Assembly (NCBI GenBank): GCA_016177845.1
Contig: JACOUO010000014.1
Coordinates: forward strand, 123,005-187,004
DNA from: Deltaproteobacteria bacterium
GTDB lineage: Bacteria > Desulfobacterota > GWC2-55-46
Direction of reading: 5' to 3'
DNA: 64,000 bases
A program made the position numbers and the translations under genes. This document shows, one piece after another, positions 41,338 to 49,811 of the stretch. The notes under the pieces are model-generated. The model saw only the letters and a program-made list of their open reading frames with translations. It did no database searches and was not told the origin of the DNA. Numbering within the stretch: position 1 is the first letter of the stretch; every line of letters begins with the position of its first letter.

Positions 41338-42016
41338 TCCGTTCTCGAGAAAGATCAGGGTGCTTATAGCTGACGATCATCAGGTGGTAAGGGAGGGGCT
41401 CACCTCAGTCCTTGAAGGCAAAGGGGAATTCGAGGTAGTTGGGCTTGCTGCTGACGGTAATGAGGCAATCGCGATGGCAAGAAAGCTTTCCCTCGATGTA
41501 GTGCTCATGGACATCAGCATGCCTAACATGAACGGGGTCGAAGCTACGCGCCAGATAAAAAAGGAAAACCCTCAGATAGGCATTGTGGTGCTTACCATGT
41601 ATGCTGATGAGGAATACATTTTTGACCTCGTGAGGGCAGGGGCTGCGGGCTATCTTTTGAAAGATGCTGACTCAACCCAGATAGCAAAGGCGATAAAGGC
41701 TGTCGCAAGAGGCGAGTCCATGATTCACCCCACTATTGCGAGTAAGATACTTACTGAATTTTCTCAGCTTTCATCAGACAAAGAATTGAAAAATCAAAAA
41801 AATGCCCATGCCGAAGATGAGCTTTCAGAACGTGAGATTACAGTATTAATGCTCCTTGCTGAAGGTAAATCCAACAAGGAAATTGCCAATGAACTGAAGC
41901 TTAGCGATAAGACCGTAAAGAACCATCTCCATAATATCTTTCTGAAATTGAATGTAACCGACCGCACCAAGGCAGTCATCTCCGCTATCCGTAAAGGACT
42001 AATCGATATAAAATAA
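41330..42016 (+). CDS. NarL/FixJ-family response regulator
   Basis: 228 residues from ATG 41330. Receiver: VLIADDHQVVREGL, phosphoacceptor Asp in VVLMDISMPNMNG, Thr in VVLTMYADE, Lys in GYLLKDAD. LuxR-type HTH: LSEREITVLMLLAEGKSNKE to TVKNHLHNIFLKL. The start overlaps the kinase stop, so the two are coupled and form a cognate pair. A hairpin terminator follows at 42061. Confidence 0.93.
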   Translation: MTNPFSRKIRVLIADDHQVVREGLTSVLEGKGEFEVVGLAADGNEAIAMARKLSLDVVLMDISMPNMNGVEATRQIKKENPQIGIVVLTMYADEEYIFDLVRAGAAGYLLKDADSTQIAKAIKAVARGESMIHPTIASKILTEFSQLSSDKELKNQKNAHAEDELSEREITVLMLLAEGKSNKEIANELKLSDKTVKNHLHNIFLKLNVTDRTKAVISAIRKGLIDIK

Positions 42017-42060
42017 AATAGTCCGAATGGACTATTGTCAGACCCGAATTGACCTACTGC

Positions 42061-42087
42061 AAAGGCCTGCTTAATAGGCCTTTTTTT
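42061..42087 (+). terminator. Rho-independent terminator
   Basis: Stem AAAGGCCT / AGGCCTTT with a run of seven T residues. A second hairpin ATAGTCC-GAAT-GGACTAT lies 30 bases upstream. Confidence 0.8.
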
Positions 42088-42202
42088 ATTTTATTTTCCC
42101 CATCCGGCTGATTGAGTCAAATCCGATCCCCATGTAAAGTGGCATACAGTCTTTTCTCATTTCAAAATTAAACCACAACAATTCAATTTTAAGGAGAATT
42201 CT

Positions 42203-42330
42203 ATGAAGGCCGGGATTCCGAAGGAACTTCTTGCCAACGAGACCAGGGTAGCGGCAGTGCCTGATCAGAAGAACTTTTCGGCGATGCCAAAGACTCAATA
42301 TCAAAGGTTGTTCAGAACCTGAAAAACTAA
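42203..42330 (+). pseudogene. pntAB deletion scar: start of pntA fused to the end of pntB
   Basis: AAGGAG is followed by ATG 42203 and a frame reading MKAGIPKELLANETRVAAVP, the conserved N-terminus of transhydrogenase subunit alpha. About 20 codons in, the family pattern stops. A different frame then reads LFGDAKDSISKVVQNLKN and ends at TAA 42330, the conserved C-terminus of subunit beta. The frame from the start itself ends at TGA 42322. The simplest reading is one internal deletion that removed most of pntA and pntB and left both ends. Not functional. Confidence 0.7.
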
Positions 42331-42399
42331 TCTTTGCAACCGCCTCTTTCGCAAGCCGTTGGAGGCTTGATATAAAAAAATCTTTTTGGGAGTTAGTTG

Positions 42400-43683
42400 A
42401 TGGAAACGAATCTGATAATAGCTTTGGTCGTATTTGCAGCTGTTTACGCCCTGCTTATCTGGGATAAGTTCAACAGGGCGGTAGTTGCTCTTATCGGCGC
42501 TTCGGCGTTGATACTTCTTGGCGTGCTCAATCAGGAAGCTGCCATACATGGCATTGACTTCAATACCCTGGGGCTCCTTATAGCCATGATGGCAATAGTA
42601 AACATATGCCAAAAAACAGGAATGTTTCAGTTCCTCGCGATTAAATCAGCTAAGATGGCAAAAGGCGACCCGTGGAGAATCCTTGTCGCTCTTTCAATTG
42701 TGACCGCCGTAGTATCTGCGCTTCTTGATAATGTGACGACAGTGCTTTTGACGGTGCCTATAACATTTCTTATCACGGATGAGCTAAAGGTCAATCCTTA
42801 TCCGTACCTTGTGGCGCAGGTCCTTTCTTCAAATATCGGCGGTACGGCGACCCTTATAGGAGACCCTCCGAATATCATGATAGGAAGCGCGGTAGGGCTT
42901 GCCTTTATGGACTTCGTCTGGAATGTAGGCGTAATAATACCGGCAATTATGGCAGGCACCTTGATACCGCTTAAATTTGTATATGGCAAAAAGCTGAAGG
43001 TCTCAGACGAGATCAAGCAAAGGATTATGGCTTTCAATGAAAAGGACGCCTTACAGGACAGGCCTCTTCTTATTAAGTGCTTATTCGTCCTCGCGATAAC
43101 TATTTCAGCTTTTGTCTTTCAGAAGCCTCTTCATCTTGAAGCCGCTACAATCGGTCTTTTCGGGGCGGCAATCCTTATGCTGATAACAAAGGAAGACCTG
43201 CATCAGGTAATGGAAAAAGCGGAATGGACATCCATATTCTTCTTCCTGGGCCTCTTCGTCATAGTGCACAGCCTTGTAGAGGTTGGATTGATTGAATCTC
43301 TCGCGGCAAAAACACTTGAGCTTACAGGCGGAGATATGAAGGTGGCTGGCTTGACAATACTTTGGGTCTCTGCCATTGCCTCGGCATTCATCGATAATAT
43401 CCCGTTTGTCGCTACAATGATACCGCTTATAAAGGGCATGGCGCCAGGACTTGGCGGGCCGGAGGCCATCATGCCCCTATGGTGGGCGCTTTCACTTGGT
43501 GCGTGCCTCGGCGGAAATGGCACTCTCATCGGAGCTTCTGCCAATGTTGTGGTGGCAGGTATGGCACACAAGAACGGACATGAGATGAGCTTTATCAAAT
43601 TTACAAAACTCGCTTTCCCGCTTATGATTATATCGATCATAATCTCAACCGTTTATATGTACTTCAGGTATTTCATCGGGTAA
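42400..43683 (+). CDS. ArsB/NhaD-type (SLC13-like) ion transporter
   Basis: 427 residues with about 11-12 membrane helices. Two inverted signature regions: LLDNVTTVLLTVPITFLITD plus GGTATLIGDPPNIMIG in the first half, and FIDNIPFVATMIPLI plus GGNGTLIGASANVVVAG in the second. This is the NhaD/ArsB group of the ion-transporter superfamily. Substrate could be Na+/H+ or a dicarboxylate or oxyanion. ATG 42400 has GGGAG upstream. Followed 12 bases later by a CBS protein, which may gate it through adenine nucleotides. Confidence 0.88.
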   Translation: METNLIIALVVFAAVYALLIWDKFNRAVVALIGASALILLGVLNQEAAIHGIDFNTLGLLIAMMAIVNICQKTGMFQFLAIKSAKMAKGDPWRILVALSIVTAVVSALLDNVTTVLLTVPITFLITDELKVNPYPYLVAQVLSSNIGGTATLIGDPPNIMIGSAVGLAFMDFVWNVGVIIPAIMAGTLIPLKFVYGKKLKVSDEIKQRIMAFNEKDALQDRPLLIKCLFVLAITISAFVFQKPLHLEAATIGLFGAAILMLITKEDLHQVMEKAEWTSIFFFLGLFVIVHSLVEVGLIESLAAKTLELTGGDMKVAGLTILWVSAIASAFIDNIPFVATMIPLIKGMAPGLGGPEAIMPLWWALSLGACLGGNGTLIGASANVVVAGMAHKNGHEMSFIKFTKLAFPLMIISIIISTVYMYFRYFIG

Positions 43684-43695
43684 AAAGGAGAAAAC

Positions 43696-44169
43696 ATGAT
43701 AGCGGCAAACATAATGACAAAATCGGTCCTGGCCCTGAGCCCTGATAAAACAGTGATTGATGCCATGAAGCTCATCAGTCAGCAGAAGATAAGGCAGATA
43801 CCGGTAGTTGATTCAGATAACAGGGTTCTGGGAGTAATCACGCCAAGAAAGCTTATGAAGGCAATATTGCCGAAATACATTGCCGAGGGAATGGTGGAGG
43901 ATGTAAGATTCGCGCCTGAACTCCCCGAGTTCAGCCAGAATATTGATTCCCTGGCCTTTAAAAAGATTGATGAACTTCTTGACAGGGATTTCGTTAGCAT
44001 CACCCCTGGGACCTCCACGATGGAGATAGCAGCCCTGTTCGTCAATTCCAAAAAACCGATCGAATCGATACTTGTCCTTGATGATAAAAAAAGGCTTCTT
44101 GGGATAATCTCCCCATGGGATATCTTTAAAAAGCTTTGGGATTACGCTGATAAAAAACGCAATAATTGA
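43696..44169 (+). CDS. CBS-domain pair protein
   Basis: 157 residues with two CBS motifs: NIMTKSVLALSPDKTV to IPVVDSDNRVLGVITPRKLM, and DRDFVSITPGTSTMEIAALF to ILVLDDKKRLLGIISPWDIF. CBS pairs bind AMP, ATP or similar ligands. A ribosome binding site (AAGGAG) precedes the ATG. Position right after the transporter suggests a regulatory subunit for it. Confidence 0.9.
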   Translation: MIAANIMTKSVLALSPDKTVIDAMKLISQQKIRQIPVVDSDNRVLGVITPRKLMKAILPKYIAEGMVEDVRFAPELPEFSQNIDSLAFKKIDELLDRDFVSITPGTSTMEIAALFVNSKKPIESILVLDDKKRLLGIISPWDIFKKLWDYADKKRNN

Positions 44170-44265
44170 TAAGCTGGGTGGAGGGATTAAGATAAGCTCA
44201 GAAATTCCTGCCAAAAAAATTAAAGGTTTGAAACTTTAAGGCGAAAAATACTTCAGGTTTTCTCC

Positions 44266-44294
44266 TTGACAGCATTTTTAAAAATTGTAATAAT
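44266..44294 (+). promoter_or_regulatory. Sigma70-type promoter of the ehr-like operon
   Basis: TTGACA at 44266, 17-base spacer, AATAAT at 44289. It precedes a structured leader of about 350 bases. Confidence 0.55.
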
Positions 44295-44302
44295 AAGGGG
44301 GC

Positions 44303-44390
44303 ACCGCCAAAAGGGCGGTATTATTTAAGACAAAAGGGCGGTATTTTTTAAGAGCTACTTTATGTCGGCCTTGTTTAATAGCAGGCCGAC
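44303..44390 (+). promoter_or_regulatory. Leader with alternative hairpins ahead of the ehr-like operon
   Basis: ACCGCC (44303) can pair with GGCGGT at 44314, but the same CAAAAGGGCGGTATT segment is repeated at 44331, giving a competing partner. A third hairpin GTCGGCCT / AGGCCGAC (44364-44390) follows and then a T-rich stretch. The layout resembles an attenuator; the trigger is unknown. The remaining bases to 44651 show nothing clear. Confidence 0.35.
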
Positions 44391-44651
44391 TTATCTTTTT
44401 GGCCAATGGTTTTCTAAAAATGCAGTAAAAATTCATTGGCTGGGTTAACAGGTTTTTCCTTTCGCAAGAAGACCTTTCATTTTCCATCCACAGGCCTCAT
44501 TGCGTTTTGTTCAGGAGTATAACCTAAATCAATTTCAAAGGTGACATGGACGACGACCCTGTTGCAGGATTTCTTTTTTCAAAATTTTTTCGAGCCCACC
44601 TGCTGAGCCAAAAGCAGGAAAGTGTCAAAGTGTGCGGAGGGTGCTGAGATA

Positions 44652-46694
44652 ATGCAAAACTCCCCTCTGGAACTGTCGCTACTCTCCGTAATACTTTTCC
44701 TGATTACTGCGGCAATAGCCCCGATGCTGTCTTCACGCCAAGGCCTTCTTATAAAGCTCTCCTTCACATTTTCCTCAGTTTCAGCCTTTATCGCGGCTAT
44801 GTCCGGCTTTATGTCTGTCAGCGCGGGAACCGTTGATAGGATAACGCTTTTGATAGGGCTTCCCGACTTGCCGTTTTATTTAAGGCTTGACCCGCTTTCA
44901 GGCTTTTTCGCTGCGATAATATCTCTCCTCGGATTTTTTATCTCAATCTATTCCATCGGATATGTAAGGGCTTTCATAGGCCACAGGTCAGTAACTCCCC
45001 TTGTAGTATTTTATAACCTGTTCATGGCCGGCATGCTCCTTGTGCTTTTGTCTGATGACGCTTATTTTTTCATGGTCTCATGGGAGCTTATGGCGGTTTC
45101 ATCTTTCTTTTTAGTCTGTTTTGAGGATGACCATGCCCAGAACAGGAGGGCAGGGTTTCTTTATCTCATTATGGCCCATATTGGCGCGGTGCTGATACTC
45201 TTGTCTTTCGGTCTTATGGCGGGGTTCGCAAACGGCTTTGAGAATTTCTCAGGCTATACCTTCTCTGCAATGAGGTACTCTCATATGCCCGATGTCTGGG
45301 CAACAGTTGCCTTCCTGCTGGCGTTTTTCGGTTTCGCTATGAAGGCCGGGGTATTTCCCCTTCACGCTTGGCTTCCTGAGGCGCATCCGGTTGCCCCGAG
45401 CAATGTATCTGCGCTTATGAGCGGGGTAATGCTCAAGACCGCTATCTACGGGATAATCAGAGTGGCCTTCGACCTTTTGCATGTTTCTGACTGGTGGTGG
45501 GGCGGAATAGTGCTTATCTTCGGGCTTATCTCCGCAGTTATGGGTGTTCTCTACGCGCTTATGCAGAACGACCTTAAAAGGCTCCTTGCGTATTCATCTG
45601 TAGAGAACATCGGGCTTATACTTGTAAGCATCGGGCTTGCCATGATCTTTAAGTCGTTCAACATGGGCGTGCTTGCTTCACTTGCCTTGATGGCTGCTCT
45701 TTACCACTCTTTCAATCACGCCATGTTCAAGGGCCTCCTTTTCATGGGCGCGGGCGCAGTTCTTCACTCAACTCACCAGAGGAACATGGAATCCATGGGA
45801 GGGCTTATCCATAAAATGAAATGGACAGCCCCGCTTATGCTCTTAGGGTGCCTGGCCGCCTCAGGGCTGCCGCCTTTAAACGGTTTTGTTTCTGAGTGGC
45901 TTACATTCCAAAGTTTTCTGCTTTCTCCGGCGCTGCCCAGCAGTCTTTTAAATTTGCTTATACCGCTTGGCGCAGCTCTTGTAGCCTTGACAGGAGCCCT
46001 TGCTGCAAGATGCTATATAAAGGTTTACGGAGTGACTTTTCTTGGCCGGTGGAGGGGCGAGCATAATACGGTTATTCAAGAAGCCGGCTGGGCCATGCGG
46101 CTGGGGATGATTATGGCAGCTCTTGCCTGCCTTGCTCTGGGCGTCTTCCCTACATTTGTAATAGGCTGGATGGATGTAATTCCGGAGATGCTGGTGGAGG
46201 CTAAAATATCCACATCCGCAAACGCATCAGGCTGGCTGTGGCTTACTCCTGTTGCCGCTGAACGCGCTTCGTATTCCGCACCCCTGGTCTTTTTAGGGGT
46301 CCTCGCAATAATATTGGCCATTTATAAGGCATTCCGCTCCAAGTCCATGCCAGTAAGGAGAGTTCCCGCATGGGACTGCGGTCTTGGAGGTTTGACAAAC
46401 AGGATGCAGTACAGTTCAACATCGTTCTCAATGCCTACAAGAAGGATTTACGGATTCCTTTTCAATATAAAAGAAACCGTAAAATACGGCGTCAATCCGT
46501 ATCTGCCGATGTTTAACAATAAATTCATATATCACCTTAAGATACGCGACCGCATATGGCATATATTTTATAAGCCTTTTGCGGACGCATCATTCTGGAT
46601 AGCAAGGAGGGTGAGCAGGCTGCAGCATGGCAGGATACAGATATATCTTCTGTATTCGTTCATAACACTGATAATCCTGCTGGTATTCGCATGA
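44652..46694 (+). CDS. HyfB-like proton-pumping membrane subunit (NuoL/M family)
   Basis: About 680 residues, 14 or more membrane helices. Antiporter-type core: SWELMAVSSFFLVCFEDDHA, FGFAMKAGVFPLHAWLPEAH (conserved Lys and His), NDLKRLLAYSSVENIGLI and HAMFKGLLFMGAGAV. ATG 44652 is preferred over the GTG at 44622 because GGAGG lies about ten bases upstream of it. First gene of a six-gene operon that matches HyfB-C-E-F-G-I order. It translocates ions for an Ehr-type complex. Confidence 0.85.
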   Translation: MQNSPLELSLLSVILFLITAAIAPMLSSRQGLLIKLSFTFSSVSAFIAAMSGFMSVSAGTVDRITLLIGLPDLPFYLRLDPLSGFFAAIISLLGFFISIYSIGYVRAFIGHRSVTPLVVFYNLFMAGMLLVLLSDDAYFFMVSWELMAVSSFFLVCFEDDHAQNRRAGFLYLIMAHIGAVLILLSFGLMAGFANGFENFSGYTFSAMRYSHMPDVWATVAFLLAFFGFAMKAGVFPLHAWLPEAHPVAPSNVSALMSGVMLKTAIYGIIRVAFDLLHVSDWWWGGIVLIFGLISAVMGVLYALMQNDLKRLLAYSSVENIGLILVSIGLAMIFKSFNMGVLASLALMAALYHSFNHAMFKGLLFMGAGAVLHSTHQRNMESMGGLIHKMKWTAPLMLLGCLAASGLPPLNGFVSEWLTFQSFLLSPALPSSLLNLLIPLGAALVALTGALAARCYIKVYGVTFLGRWRGEHNTVIQEAGWAMRLGMIMAALACLALGVFPTFVIGWMDVIPEMLVEAKISTSANASGWLWLTPVAAERASYSAPLVFLGVLAIILAIYKAFRSKSMPVRRVPAWDCGLGGLTNRMQYSSTSFSMPTRRIYGFLFNIKETVKYGVNPYLPMFNNKFIYHLKIRDRIWHIFYKPFADASFWIARRVSRLQHGRIQIYLLYSFITLIILLVFA

Positions 46695-47641
46695 TAAACG
46701 AAGCGTACCCTGTTTTCATGGAAAGCCTTCAGGTGATAATGGTCCTTGTTGCGGCCCCGCTGCTCGTGGGATGGATAAGGATGCTTAAATGTTGGTCTCA
46801 GGGGCGGACTTCTGCCGGGATTTTTCAGCCCTTCAGGGATCTATCAAAGCTTTTCATAAAAGAGACTGTTTTGGCGGAGAATGTTTCATGGATCTTTACC
46901 GCAACGCCATATATCGTTTTTGGGGCAACAGTGCTTGCAGGCGCGATAATACCTATATTGTCAGTGGACCTGCCGCTTTCCGCAACAGCTGACATAATCG
47001 CGCTTGTGGCAATCTTTGCCATTGCCCGCTTTTTTATGGCCCTTGCCGCTACCGATATCGGCACTGCATTCGGCGGCATGGGCGCAAGCCGTGAGATGAT
47101 GGTATCTTCCCTTGCTGAGCCTGCGGTGCTGATGTCAGTCTTTACAGTGTCGCTTGTTTCAAGCTCGACATCGCTTTCGCACATGGCCCACACACTAACA
47201 TCAAGTCCCATAGTGCTAAGGCCCTCTCTCGCATTTGCATTTCTGGCTTTTGTCCTTATAGCAATTGCCGAGACGGGGAGGATACCGGTTGACAACCCCT
47301 CAACGCACCTTGAGCTTACGATGATACACGAGGCAATGATTCTGGAGTATTCGGGCCGCCATCTCGCGTTAATCGAGTGGTCCAACATGATGAAGCTTTT
47401 TCTTTTTGCTTCCCTGGGAATAGCCTCATTTTTTCCGTGGGGCATAGCAGGCGCAGATAACATAAAGATGCTGCCAATGGCCTTGCTTGCGCTTGCCCTG
47501 AAGCTGGCGCTCGCAGGGATATTTGTTGTTGTCATTGAGACAGTGCTGGCAAAGATGCGCGTATTCCGTGTTCCTGAGTTCCTGGGGTTCGCGTTCCTTC
47601 TTGCGACCCTCGGCATGCTGTCACATTTTATTCTGGAGTAA
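46691..47641 (+). CDS. HyfC/HycD-like membrane subunit (NuoH family)
   Basis: 316 residues, about eight membrane helices. Family marks: PFRDLSKLFIKETV near the N-terminus, TDIGTAFGGMGASREMM, IAETGRIPVDNPSTHLELTM and HEAMILEYSGRHLALIEW. This subunit joins the membrane arm to the peripheral arm. Its ATG overlaps the previous stop by four bases, so the genes are coupled. Confidence 0.9.
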   Translation: MINEAYPVFMESLQVIMVLVAAPLLVGWIRMLKCWSQGRTSAGIFQPFRDLSKLFIKETVLAENVSWIFTATPYIVFGATVLAGAIIPILSVDLPLSATADIIALVAIFAIARFFMALAATDIGTAFGGMGASREMMVSSLAEPAVLMSVFTVSLVSSSTSLSHMAHTLTSSPIVLRPSLAFAFLAFVLIAIAETGRIPVDNPSTHLELTMIHEAMILEYSGRHLALIEWSNMMKLFLFASLGIASFFPWGIAGADNIKMLPMALLALALKLALAGIFVVVIETVLAKMRVFRVPEFLGFAFLLATLGMLSHFILE

Positions 47642-47644
47642 ACT

Positions 47645-48310
47645 ATGAACGCAAGTTTTGCCGCACAGATAAACAGCATCCTTGCCGCATTTATCCTTCT
47701 GACGGCATTCGGCCTTCTTGTGCAAAGAAGGGTATTCGGTCTTCTGCACATATTTGCCTGGCAGGGGCTTCTCCTGTCCATAAGCACGGCCATAGTTGGG
47801 TATTCGGCAGGCCTTCATCACCTGTATATTTCAGCGGTACTCACCCTTTCTTTGAAGGTGATAGTGCTGCCATGGATACTTTATGTTCTCATACACCGCC
47901 TGAAAATACACAAGGAAGTGGAAGACATGGTCAATATTCCTACTACCATGCTGATAGGCATAGCCCTTGTCATCTTTTCTTATCACCTTACCGCGCCTAT
48001 CAGGGAGCTATCCACCCTTGTGACGCGTTCAACGCTTGCGGTAGCGCTGGCTACCGTAATGCTCGGGCTTCTGATGATGATAACGCGCAAAAAAGCAGTC
48101 ACTCAGATAATCGGATTCCTTGCAATGGAGAACGGGCTGTTCTTTGCCGCAACCAGCGCGACTTATGGTATGCCGCTTGTTATTGAAATGGGTGTTGCGC
48201 TTGATATCCTTATAGCAGCCTTCATCTTCGGCATATTCTTTTTTCAGATACGCACGACCTTTGACACTTTGGACCTCAAGGCAATGGAGAAACTGAAGGA
48301 GGAAGAATGA
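47645..48310 (+). CDS. HyfE-like membrane subunit
   Basis: 221 residues with about six membrane helices (for example AFILLTAFGLLVQR, AALMG-like GLLMMITRKKAV, FLAMENGLFFAATSATYGMP). The FLAMENG segment is typical of HyfE, which resembles NuoK. The charged end matches family members. Starts three bases after the HyfC-like stop. Confidence 0.85.
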   Translation: MNASFAAQINSILAAFILLTAFGLLVQRRVFGLLHIFAWQGLLLSISTAIVGYSAGLHHLYISAVLTLSLKVIVLPWILYVLIHRLKIHKEVEDMVNIPTTMLIGIALVIFSYHLTAPIRELSTLVTRSTLAVALATVMLGLLMMITRKKAVTQIIGFLAMENGLFFAATSATYGMPLVIEMGVALDILIAAFIFGIFFFQIRTTFDTLDLKAMEKLKEEE

Positions 48311-48359
48311 GGTTTGCGAGCCAAACTGAGAATTTTCAGAAAGGGGATTTTATCTTCAG

Positions 48360-49811
48360 ATGATCCTTCTTGTCCTGCTGGGAATAAACCTTATCGCCTC
48401 GATTGCGCTTGCTTTTGTGGGCGACAGGAAATACGCCCCGGAACTTAATATATTCGGCTCAGCCGCTACATTCGCCGCAAGCATCCGGCTTGCGCTTAAG
48501 GTTTACAATCACGGCCCCATGCTTGCCGCAAACGGGTTTTTCTTTGTGGACGCGTTCAATGTCTATCTTGCCGTCCTTACCGCTTTTGTTTCAATGACAA
48601 CGGCAATATTCAGCAGGAAATATATGAGGCATGAGAGGAGCCATGGCAAGGTCGGCCACAAGGGCATGCGTTTTTATCACGCAATGTTCCAGCTCTTTAT
48701 CTTTGCCATGCTTCTGGCGCTCCTTACCAACAATATCGGCGTCCTCTGGATATCGATGGAGCTTGCCACTCTCTCAACAGTCCTTCTTGTCTCGCTCTAC
48801 CGCACGCCCTCCGCAGTTGAGGCTGCGTGGAAATATTTCATACTCTGCGGCGTAGGCATAGCTCAGGCGCTGTTCGGCACAGTACTGCTTTACTTTGCTT
48901 CTGAGAAGATATTCGGGGAAGGCTCAAGAGGCCTCCTTTGGACGAACTTAAGCGCTGTTGCCGATAAGCTTGAGCCCACGGTTCTTTCTTTAGCCTTTAT
49001 ATTTTTCATTGTAGGCTACGGGACCAAGGTAGGGCTTGTCCCGCTGCATAACTGGCTGCCGGATGCGCACAGCGAAGGCCCGACCCCGATTTCCGCCGTG
49101 CTTTCAGGGCTTCTCCTTAATGTCGCCCTTTACGCGCTGGTAAGGTGCAAGGTGCTTGTGGACGGGGCAACTCATAGCCATAAGGCAGGCTACATAATGA
49201 TGATATTCGGTCTGCTTTCAATACTTGTAGCTTCCTTTTCGCTCCTGAGGCAAAAGGATATAAAAAGGATGTTCGCGTATTCGTCCATTGAGCATATGGG
49301 GATAGCGACATTCGCATTCGGGCTTGGGGGGCCGGTTGCCACTTTTGGCGGGCTCCTTCATATGCTGGTGCATTCTCTGACTAAATCATCTATCTTTTTT
49401 ACGGTGGGGCATGCCTCGCAAATGCATTCCACGCAGGAGATGTCGAGTATCGGGGGACTTATAAAAGGCAATCCTTCCGTGGGCTGGGGATTTATGCTTG
49501 GCGTGACAGCGATTGCCGGCCTGCCTCCTTTCGGCGTATTTACAAGCGAGTTTCTCATACTGACAGCTGCAATCAAAGACGCGCCCATGTTTATGCCATT
49601 TTTCCTACTGGGTCTGGTGATTGCTTTTGCCGCGCTCTTCAGAAAGGTGCTGCCCATGGTCTTTGGCAAACCTCCTTCCATTCAAAAGCCTATTAAGGCC
49701 GCGCACCTTCCGGTCTTTATACACATGAGCCTCATATTGGTATTGGGGCTGTATCTGCCCACATTCTTGAGTCAGTGGTTTCATGCCGCTGTGGTATTGC
49801 TGGTAAGATGA
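48360..49811 (+). CDS. HyfF-like proton-pumping membrane subunit (NuoN/M family)
   Basis: 483 residues with about 14 helices. FIVGYGTKVGLVPLHNWLPD with conserved Lys and His, RQKDIKRMFAYSSIEHMGIA and LVHSLTKSSIFFTVGHASQM are family marks. The second ion-translocating unit of the complex. Its end overlaps the next start (ATGA). The 49 bases before it carry no clear ribosome binding site. Confidence 0.88.
   Translation: MILLVLLGINLIASIALAFVGDRKYAPELNIFGSAATFAASIRLALKVYNHGPMLAANGFFFVDAFNVYLAVLTAFVSMTTAIFSRKYMRHERSHGKVGHKGMRFYHAMFQLFIFAMLLALLTNNIGVLWISMELATLSTVLLVSLYRTPSAVEAAWKYFILCGVGIAQALFGTVLLYFASEKIFGEGSRGLLWTNLSAVADKLEPTVLSLAFIFFIVGYGTKVGLVPLHNWLPDAHSEGPTPISAVLSGLLLNVALYALVRCKVLVDGATHSHKAGYIMMIFGLLSILVASFSLLRQKDIKRMFAYSSIEHMGIATFAFGLGGPVATFGGLLHMLVHSLTKSSIFFTVGHASQMHSTQEMSSIGGLIKGNPSVGWGFMLGVTAIAGLPPFGVFTSEFLILTAAIKDAPMFMPFFLLGLVIAFAALFRKVLPMVFGKPPSIQKPIKAAHLPVFIHMSLILVLGLYLPTFLSQWFHAAVVLLVR

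Noticed and set aside
42397..42399. TTG start for the ArsB/NhaD-type transporter
   Set aside because: ATG at 42400 follows directly and has proper spacing from GGGAG.
46825..47793. 322-residue minus-strand open frame
   Set aside because: Shadow of the HyfC-like gene; composition is not protein-like and the plus frame has clear family motifs.
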